From Myxococcota bacterium (GTDB lineage: Bacteria; Myxococcota_C; UBA6777), in NCBI GenBank assembly GCA_023150835.1, contig JAKLKB010000151.1, positions 1 through 31,513 of the forward strand: a DNA stretch of 31,513 bases. Direction: 5' to 3'. Below, one piece after another: positions 26,901-31,513 of this stretch (the first letter of the stretch is position 1; the number at the start of each line of letters is the position of its first letter). The notes under the pieces were generated by a model. It had not been told where the DNA came from. It saw nothing but the letters and a program-made list of their open reading frames with translations, and did not search any database. The translations under genes were made by a program, and so were the position numbers.

Positions 26901-27295
26901 TGGCCCATAACACGACCTTTTCGATAGGGCGTGAACACTTTCCCCACCTCTTCCAACACAAGGAGCTCTTGTTGAAACGCGTCTCCCTCTTGGTTGCTTT
27001 TCGTGACAAGGAAGCTGGCCAGCTGGGGAGTTCTCTCTTTACGTTGCGTCTGGCCCGTACTGCGGAAGGAAATGGACAGTCGATCGCTCTGACCCAAACC
27101 AGTGGTCTGGCTGGACTCCCGGTGCTCTTGCAACACAAGAGACATGGAGATTGTGGGCTGACACCAACGCTCTGTCCTCGTTGCCGAGTTCCTTCCTCAC
27201 CGCAGAAGGGCAACTCAAACCCGAAGTGGTCGAAGATATCATCCTTTTGCTTCACTACCAGATCGACACCACAAATTAAAAGGCCGAAATCCTAG
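17996..27295 (+). CDS. tcA: Tc toxin A subunit (TcdA/TccAB-like)
   Basis: The ATG at 17996 follows AAGGAG by five bases. The 3,099-residue chain is longer than classical TcdA1 (about 2,500). Residues 5-95 form a transthyretin-like beta-sandwich (ARG-type VWVRVYDRKLREERLLGE, then ADLVVRVFQ). The VRP1 signature, FDLCACASCQSMTSPAAYF, is near residue 525. From about 1,681 comes the ENWIEPELRPDKSAFFEELE region and the neuraminidase-like part with HVFGRTPSHPHAHYY. About 2,450-2,660 are coiled coils of the pore stalk. The TcB-binding end has PEVLFDLDFPGHFMRRIK and TIPCVTGPY near 2,785-2,810. TcA normally forms the pentameric receptor-binding and injection channel. After about residue 3,046 this frame is unnatural; the true C-terminus lies in the -1 frame. 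There is no signal peptide, as usual for the family. Confidence 0.93.
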   Translation: MTSLLQPRVYGYISRSDQNPAQVWVRVYDRKLREERLLGETSTTALGLYEISYELAGFSAHEEGIADLVVRVFQTETSPSPLISSETHFRASYNERIDLQIPQVPTLSMFSFLEQKAQPFLTEASLAGPQFLLDDDLSFLSGRLGLAASTFEAWRWSYQQDLSGVSIPPMCFYAWSQQGLPQTLSVLLQQSPQELEFTLRQAVAQQQIPSEIVEQIPALMSGLLPVQINSLLNEPNKPEVAAIVGFMEWIEVGIADREIFAQTYLQHQTLGDALWLDLQENPEFRGDLEVLQFASILQGVCESKLQLLEQVWTEHAQNLVEMAQMNVQQWRDCLVFAELPSSISDVLVVMDRVEDTVPTLFVAHQMVLEDANFSQVFASILDPNATDLFSLKTSYLEQVFTEHPQLFDGLANATSLQQQLKATQRLYKLIPRYRHAKQLLDDGLHSAQTVSQLGQNTFVSRYAEDLGSEALALEVYQRAESITETSYLLLGQFHETLTNQRLPSVSSGIPTPPVEIPNWSSLFGHFDLCACASCQSMTSPAAYFTDLLHFFSFRKNSPSSPSAEEVLLSRRPDLGEIELSCQNTHTKMLAIDLLNEVLEDLLVPPPAFSPPSSVASNSDLLGTLGQSKLPSSLVSAFGLDERDLVEVVVPKTTWRIHTSAFSYLLEHDSDAGTLQLTKRSRQTYGEESALRIHPSYLNTNAYAQMKASNYPWDGCFDLWEETSRVFLQRLVVQHHELRQAFQEPIQDLSCHFLFTQEQTARSYLKINEYEALILQGTSGAALFELWGLESAGDVDSLDNLAILLERSGISYQKLQDLLQTRTLNPTRSISIVGQDPNDPNDLDDPATCDLAKLYLAGYSQAFAAKFVRFVRLQRKLSWTARELDLALEIFAPQLPEAQATLFQELACVDFLSKRLKLSVEEVCLFWGDFSLEGEKTLYHKLFLEPSQSYPLAISFSPVVTVSSLQPSFHTTTLSVLDALSQATLLRSLHLQEDELLLIFPNGSPQATNTTLSTLARLGILARSLGLSATSLLQLKDLLGLDPFDTNDLHQAMRFVYVAETLRELGISVDAFRYLARGEGFAFFGIRDEEVANFLQPLRLALRAVNEAYTLGEMEHRAVVQSGREQLVSLMWSSRFVDRLLQHLDDQAAYHVSLAELPAGYVFPATLQEQIHYSTDTQTLSFQGVMSASQKAILDASTSNNPLLNAFQVLYNSARDLVLPWLAHLEPPDCSVALSSLPSFTIPRLYQERFFYPIGTQRLHFIGWMEENERDELLSLHADVGYQAAVQSLYTASHQAPNPAFYTTSEGEALLEEEKEVRLRSFVEKVFAWGRQKQARATVLQQTSQAFSLELDVTKTLLSVLPSVSPEVQSVLETLSGSRLPQSHDTLAWTESNFDVLFQDVRNIARFTLFIRHLKLTNPSAQMFLTHGESKGWFSFSPQSSLSLWLSVPNGLALTSLQSSISSKGLEEIWGVAFAENTTKAAIHAVLVRVIGLTTNDLMELDAAFSLVLSSYQAPEVLERLQRCARLLASLGVSAQTALSWSLTLSEMETANAIKQAVRERFGDERWAEIATPLQDQLREQQRDALVSHLLASPHKDAQQQPLWHHIEGLYAYLLMDPQISPCFQTSRLKHAISSVQLFGQRCLLGLESQVTADSQQDDQWEQWPWMKNYRLWEANRKVFLYPENWIEPELRPDKSAFFEELESELLQSEITQQSAEDALRRYLEKLDQVARLEIVAFYHQRDARPRTDILHVFGRTPSHPHAHYYRQRTTEGRWLPWERLDLDIQSEHLLPVFWNQRLCLFWPTFAAMPTAPKEPASNNGLTSKYWEVEFQWSERSGKTWGPARKANEKLVLLQESGTAQPGSFDPQSYVFYVEPDGIDLAILYAHRQYALKYDIYALLLTPNGSSFRKKKTFNLSQSPLNFRNFPNTREYANRLIEDLYDPSSEGWSASVVTSTAKGKPVEMRKTSEERRQNSSPFVLFQRTSQVGRPPYQLVFGADQFLYDASPRVQGFLFDAPVFFQDDRCTFLLTPKQSLSYTSTRDENNQPITFENIEKEGYQLDFFYHPWSKLFLRELRARGLKGLFHRELQSTPTSYPHTEVLDVVASYTPTKRLVTKDAFGDPLSFDEEVSFRREDVYAFYNWELFFHAPLLIAEQLRRNQRFAEAQAWYHAIFRPTDSSGFSAPSRYWQTKAFFEESSGTPNFSIQSLLQQFAQGKSLPALENQIKQWRANPYQPHLIAELRTSAYMKTVVMKYIDNLLDWGDQLFRQETIESLNEAAQLYILASELLGPRPQVLPPQNKPQTQTYNSIKPSLDAFSNAMVEIEHLVPYQETIPQNGSVASSFVQSKTRSPMPSLPKVLSFCLPINEHLAGYWDRLEDRLFKLRHCMDLEGRVRQLPLFAPPIDPSILVRAAATGVDIGEALHDTHAALAPYRFVFLLGKAQSLCAEVRQLGEKILSSLEKKDAEELSLLRANQEKQSLERYRQVRQLQVEEAKTALESLQKTRDVIQARLDYYQSLEKISPNERTNVEKLKQAQEYSSIAQYIQMGISILHAFPNFTFEVGLSPTFASTWGGSNIGSSAQAVATFFQAQASHASHEAAMASIEGGHQRRWEEWKQQEKLAEKELAQVEKQIAAADLRLAIVEKELEQHERQIKNAETIEAFLQDKYTNKELYRWMTGQLSNLYFQTYQLAYEMSKRAERAYHFEVETQEKMVQFGHWDHLKQGLLSGERLAHDLHRMESRYLEQHKRTFELTKRISLASLSPAALLQLKQEGACWIELPEVLFDLDFPGHFMRRIKTLQVTIPCVTGPYTQVNATLTLHKHTIRHRKDSTGDYARQSEEDARFTDRFEVTSIAISRGQEDGGMFETNLRDERYLPFEGAGVISRWRLEMPTPYRAFDYNSISDVVLTLLYTARDGGELLKQKALASLDASVNAIAQAIQESGMLRSLSLKQEAGTAFHAFLHTPLSGNMAHNTTFSIGREHFPHLFQHKELLLKRVSLLVAFRDKEAGQLGSSLFTLRLARTAEGNGQSIALTQTSGLAGLPVLLQHKRHGDCGLTPTLCPRCRVPSSPQKGNSNPKWSKISSFCFTTRSTPQIKRPKS
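27136..27279 (+). pseudogene. tcA: Displaced C-terminus of TcA (-1 frame)
   Basis: In the -1 frame the sequence reads QETWRLWADTNALSSLP and ends KPEVVEDIILLLHYQIDTTN with a TAA at 27277-27279. This matches the usual TcA end, where a WxL strand is followed by DIxLLLxY. The switch from the main frame (LAGLPVLLQ) lies near 27131-27138, at CAACACAAGAG, and would be explained by a 2- or 5-base insertion such as a duplicated CAACA. Confidence 0.75.
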
Positions 27296-27363
27296 AAAAA
27301 GACTTGCTCTGTCGAGAAGAAAGCCTAGCTTTCAGAGACTTTTCTCACAAAGGATTCGTGTGG

Positions 27364-29853
27364 ATGCAAAAGAAAGAGACCCAAGCTCCGTTGATCTCGA
27401 TGAATCGACAAGCCCCATCGCTTCAACTCCCCAAAGGCGGTGGCGCGATTCGGGGCATCGATGAGCCGTTTTCCGTGAACACTCTTCAAGGAACTGCGGG
27501 GCTGCAAGTACCGATCTTTGCCTCTCCCGGGCGTAGTCTGACCCCTTCGCTTGCGCTGTCTTACGATTCGGGCGCTGGCAACGGTCCTTTTGGTCTGGGC
27601 TGGTCTCTGGGACTTCCTTCGATCTCTCGCCGTACAGACAAAAAACTCCCGACTTACCGCGATCAAGGGGAACAAGCAGATCGTTATCTGCTTGCGGGGG
27701 CGGAAGAGTTGGTGCCGACCTTGCTGCAAATCGGGCAGGGCTGGCAACCTGACATCTCCGAACGCATCGAAGCTGGGGAGACCTACACTGCCCAGCGTTT
27801 TCGACCTCGGATCGAAGGGGACTTTACACGCATCGAGCGCTGGACACATCGTAGCACAGGGGAGATCCACTGGCGCACACGGAGCCCTCAAAATATCACG
27901 GCGATCTTTGGTCGTTCTGCACAAGCTCGAATCGCCGATCCTTCGGATGCAAAAAAGATCTTTCGATGGCTGCTTGAAGAAGAGTTTGACGACAAAGGCA
28001 ACGTCACCCAATACCAGTACGTCGCGGAAGACCTGAGCGGTCTCTCCAAAGCCGAGCTTGCCGAACACCACCGCTTCGCCCAACCGACGCAGCCCCAACG
28101 TTATCTCAAGCGTGTCCTTTACGGAAACAGCGTCCCTTACCAACGCCAAGGATGGCTGTTTGAAGTAATCTTTGATTATGGTGATCATGCCGAAGAGACG
28201 GGAGGGATCGCTTATGCTTCTTCCCAGAATTGGCCTGCCCGCCTTGACCGGTTTTCTACCTATCGTGCGGGCTTTGAGATCCGTACGCTGCGGTTGTGTC
28301 AACGAGCGTTGATGTTTCATCACATCGATGCTTTGCGTGAAGTCCCCACGTTGGTCAGAAGTACGAACTTTTCTTATGAAGCGTCCGCCATTGCAACGAC
28401 TTTACAGGGCGTATCGCAAACAGGCTATGTCTGGAAAGAGGCGCAAAGTCAGTATCTTTCGCGTTCTTTGCCCCCGATGGAGTTCACCTACAGCCAAGCC
28501 AACATCGACGATCAAGTCCACGTCTTACCAAAAGAAAGCCTCTTCGATCTCTCCGAAGGGGCCGCTCATGCGGCGCAGTGGGTCGATCTCGAAGGGGAGG
28601 GCCTGCCCGGACTTTTGGTGGAGCAGGACGGAGCGCTCTACTACAAACACAACCTTGGCTTCTGTCAGTTTGCACCGCTCAAAAAGCTAGAGACCTTGCC
28701 CAATCTACGTCCCGGCCAAGGTCGTTTGATGGATCTCGCGGGAGATGGGCAGCTTGAGCTGGTTCGGCTGTCTGCTGCGGAGGGCGGATATTACGAGCGT
28801 GAGCGAGGAGGGTGGAAGTCCTATAAGCCTTTCTCCAAACAACCCAACTTGCGTTTTGATGACCCGAACCTGCGTATGATCGACCTTGATGGCGATGGAC
28901 GTGCCGATCTGTTGTTGGCGGAAGAACAGGTCTGGCGGTGGTACCCGTCCCTTGGGGAGAAGGGCTACGCGTCCAGTTTGTCCCTGCCGATGGCCCTCAA
29001 TGAAACAGAGGGGCCGCGATTGGTCTTTCATGAGTCCGTACAGTCCGTGTTTTTGGCGGATATGTCGGGTGATGGACTGACGGACCTTGTGCGGATCCGC
29101 AATGGCGAGGTGTGTTATTGGCCGAACCTTGGCTATGGTCGTTTTGGGGCCAAGGTCACGATGGCCGATGCACCGCACTTTGCACGCCCCGATCTTTTTC
29201 ATCCTCAGTATCTGAGGCTTGTGGATGTCGATGGTTCGGGAACGGCGGATCTGTTGTACCTGCAACCCGATGGGATTCGTCTGTGGTTGAATCAGTCGGG
29301 AAATGCTTGGTCTGAAGCGACCACGCTTGCAGCTTCTTTACCCATCGATGTGCTTTCTGCGGTCTCCACAGCCGATCTCAAGGGACAAGGCACCACTTGT
29401 TTGATCTGGTCTTCCCCCCAACCCCAGCAGGGTGGCGCATCCATCCGATACATCGACTTGATGGGAGGCCAAAAGCCTTACCTGATGACCTCCGTGAAAG
29501 ACAATATGGGCGGAGAGACGCGGATGATATATGCCGCCTCCACCAAGTTTTATCTTGCGGACAAGCAGGCCGGTCAACCGTGGGCCACGAGGCTGGCGTT
29601 TCCTGTGCATGTCCTTGAACAAGTCGAGGCCTTCGATCATCTCGCACAAACCAAGCTCTGTTCGCGTTATGCGTACCATCATGGCTACTTTGACGGAGAA
29701 GAACGCGCGTTTCGTGGGTTTGGTCGTGTGGAACAGTGGGATACACAGACCTATAGCGCCTATGCAGGGGCAGGTTTGTTCACACAAACCCCTACTGTTC
29801 ATGAGGAACGCTTTCATCTTCCCCCTGTGCGTACAGTCACATGCTGCCTTTGA
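27364..29853 (+). CDS. tcB: Tc toxin B subunit, N-terminal frame
   Basis: ATG 27364 follows AAAGGA by nine bases, 84 bp after the restored TcA stop; a GAAAGC/GCTTTC hairpin lies between. The 829 residues are typical TcB: an SpvB-like start (LPKGGGAIRGIDEPFSVNTL, then SYDSGAGNGPFGLGWSLGLP near 65-84), then beta-propeller FG-GAP/VCBS-like blades with Asp-rich loops (IDLDGDGRADLLLAEEQVWR near 506, DMSGDGLTDLV near 566, VDVDGSGTADLLYL near 621). The TcdB middle region MGGETRMIYAASTKFYLAD and YHHGYFDGEERAFRGFGRVE follows. Together with TcC, TcB builds the cocoon that holds the toxic C-terminus before it enters the TcA channel. After PPVRTVT the frame ends in CCL and a stop; the family continues in the +1 frame. 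Confidence 0.92.
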   Translation: MQKKETQAPLISMNRQAPSLQLPKGGGAIRGIDEPFSVNTLQGTAGLQVPIFASPGRSLTPSLALSYDSGAGNGPFGLGWSLGLPSISRRTDKKLPTYRDQGEQADRYLLAGAEELVPTLLQIGQGWQPDISERIEAGETYTAQRFRPRIEGDFTRIERWTHRSTGEIHWRTRSPQNITAIFGRSAQARIADPSDAKKIFRWLLEEEFDDKGNVTQYQYVAEDLSGLSKAELAEHHRFAQPTQPQRYLKRVLYGNSVPYQRQGWLFEVIFDYGDHAEETGGIAYASSQNWPARLDRFSTYRAGFEIRTLRLCQRALMFHHIDALREVPTLVRSTNFSYEASAIATTLQGVSQTGYVWKEAQSQYLSRSLPPMEFTYSQANIDDQVHVLPKESLFDLSEGAAHAAQWVDLEGEGLPGLLVEQDGALYYKHNLGFCQFAPLKKLETLPNLRPGQGRLMDLAGDGQLELVRLSAAEGGYYERERGGWKSYKPFSKQPNLRFDDPNLRMIDLDGDGRADLLLAEEQVWRWYPSLGEKGYASSLSLPMALNETEGPRLVFHESVQSVFLADMSGDGLTDLVRIRNGEVCYWPNLGYGRFGAKVTMADAPHFARPDLFHPQYLRLVDVDGSGTADLLYLQPDGIRLWLNQSGNAWSEATTLAASLPIDVLSAVSTADLKGQGTTCLIWSSPQPQQGGASIRYIDLMGGQKPYLMTSVKDNMGGETRMIYAASTKFYLADKQAGQPWATRLAFPVHVLEQVEAFDHLAQTKLCSRYAYHHGYFDGEERAFRGFGRVEQWDTQTYSAYAGAGLFTQTPTVHEERFHLPPVRTVTCCL

Positions 29854-31513
29854 GCAAGAACAACTCGAAGAGATCTACAAAAAAGAATACTATGCGGGTG
29901 ATACGCAAGCTTACTTGCTTCCCGACACTGCGATCCCTGTGGGACTTTCCCCCCAAGAACAACGTGATGCTTACCGTGCCTTGAAGGGAGGGGTGCTTCG
30001 TCAAGAGGTGTATGCTGAAGATGACACCCCTCAACAGGCACATCCTTTCACAGTGACCGAAAGTTGCGCTCATGTGCGTCTACTTCAACCTACGCAAGAT
30101 GGCTTTCCTGCGGTCTTTTTGGTCATGCCTTCGGAGAGTTTGCAGTTCCATTACGAACGCCACCCAGAAGACCCACGCATCCACCACGAGATGACGCTTG
30201 AAGTCGATGCCTACGGCCAACCCATCCACACCGCGAGGATCAGCTATCCCCGACGCAATCCACCTGTGGGAATGCCCGAACAAGCGGTGCTTTCTGTCGT
30301 CACCACAGAACATACGCTGATCCACGCAGACCAACAGGTCGGGTGGTATCGCTTGGGGATTCCGCAAGCCTCACGAAGCTACGAAGTGACGGGGCTGAGT
30401 ATACAACAGTGGACTCCAGCGACCCTTTTGCAGCAGCTTCAAGCCGCATCGACTCTTTCGTATGAGCAGACCCCCACGCATGGACTTGTGCAAAAACGAT
30501 TGTTGAGCCGCACACGTGCATTGTACGCCAAAGACGATCAGACAGGGCCTTTGGCAGAGGGACAAGTCGAGTCTCTAGCGCTTCCCTACGAAAGTTACGA
30601 GCAGATCTTCACTTCGGGTTTGTTGCAAGAGGTGTTTGACAGCAAGGTCGATGCGACTCTCCTACAAGCTGCGGGCTATCAGTGGTTTGATGGGGTATGG
30701 TGGGCTGCTTCGGGTCGTGCGGTCTTGGACGCCCAACACTTTTATCATCCCATCCAAGAGATCGATGCTTTGGGCCATACCACGACCCTAAGCCATGACA
30801 GCGAACACCTATTCCCGACCCAGATCGTCGATGCCTTGGGCAATACCACCAGCGCCCAGATCAATTATCGCGTTCTTCAACCGTGGGAAGTCACTGATCC
30901 AAACGGCAATCGTACCCAAGTCGCCTTTGATGCACTCGGCATGACCGTGGCATCCGCTGTGATGGGCAAGAGCAGCGAGACGCTGGGTGATACCTTGGTG
31001 GGTGTAGAACCTGATCTGGACCCCACGACGCTTGCAGCTTTTCTGAGCGATCCCAAGCTCCATAGTGCGACCTTGCTGGGGCAGGCCACGACACGTTTTG
31101 TGTACGATGTCACGCGCTATTACCTGAGTGGTCTGCCCAATGTGACCGCCCAGATCGAACGCGAAACACACGTCTCTGAGTTGGGGCAAGGGGAAACTTC
31201 ACGCTTGTTCCATAGCTTTGTGTATGCCGATGGTTCGGGGGGAGAACTGATGAAAAAAGCCCAAGCGGAGGCAGGGATGGCTCCCAAGCGCGATGCCAAC
31301 GGGGACTTGGTCTTCGATGGCGAAGGTGAGTTGGTCATGGAGCAGGCCTCCTCGCGTTGGGTGGGGTCTGGGGCGACGATCTACGACAACAAAGGCAACC
31401 CGCTGAAAAAGTACGAGCCTTTCTTTAGCAGCACGCATGACTTTGAACCTGAAGAAGAACTCCGTCATTGGGGCGTGACGTCGCTGATGGTGTACGATGC
31501 GCTTGGACGGGCC
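29840..31513 (+). pseudogene. tcB: TcB continuation in +1 frame, runs off the window
   Basis: From CAT at 29840 this frame is open for 558 codons to the window edge. It begins HAAFEQEQLEEIYKKEYYAG and DTQAYLLPDT, then AYRALKGGVLRQEVYAED, HYERHPEDPRIHHEMTLEVD and ends with KKYEPFFSSTHDFE and VYDALGRA, all standard TcB features preceding the Rhs-like part. There is no start codon with a ribosome site, so it is the rest of the TcB gene. The family usually has a TWFHTGA motif at the junction; here only T and HAA remain, so about two residues plus part of a codon are missing. Whether TcC is fused or separate lies beyond the window. Confidence 0.88.

Overview
The window reads as Gram-negative bacterial accessory DNA. 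Genes are dense, ribosome sites are AGGAGG-like and many starts overlap stops (TAATG, TGATG, ATGA). No rRNA, tRNA, ribosomal protein or other taxonomic marker is visible. The Tc-toxin genes are of the long type with an N-terminal beta-sandwich, which is compatible with a free-living soil or aquatic bacterium, but no genus can be assigned.

Layout. (1) 1-1310, + strand: two small unknown genes, the second a membrane protein ending in eleven exact EGC tripeptides. (2) 1.4-4.2 kb, - strand: a mazEF toxin-antitoxin pair with a readable promoter and operator, a hairpin-rich non-coding stretch, and a three-gene operon of unknown function (TTG start, good sigma70 promoter). This part is visibly more AT-rich than its surroundings and looks like a separately acquired island. 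(3) 4.6-17.4 kb, - strand: one long tight gene train. In order of transcription it holds a transglutaminase-like protein, four small single-pass membrane proteins (a fifth gene between them has no membrane segment), a giant adenine methylase plus SF2 helicase protein, a 701-residue charged unknown, and a protein joining a beta-sliding-clamp-like region to a Dam/D12 adenine methylase. It resembles the polyvalent-protein loci of phages and conjugative elements, but no capsid, terminase, relaxase, integrase or replication initiator is visible. (4) 17.4-18.0 kb: a divergent intergenic region with a remnant of a HigA-type antitoxin and a terminator. (5) 18.0 kb to the end, + strand: a Tc toxin TcA gene followed by a TcB gene that leaves the window.

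Reading frames are disturbed in several places. The helicase gene needs a +1 shift at an A7 tract. The clamp-methylase gene overlaps its upstream neighbour at an A8 tract and has no good ATG. TcA loses its natural C-terminus by a shift near 27,135. TcB is broken near 29,845, apparently by a short deletion. One small membrane-protein gene is split by a 159-bp MITE-like element flanked by 13-bp direct repeats, and removing it restores a single frame. Whether the shifts are real decay, programmed events or assembly errors cannot be settled from the sequence alone.

Most interesting: the clamp-like/Dam methylase fusion and its operon, and the small palindromic element that split a gene.
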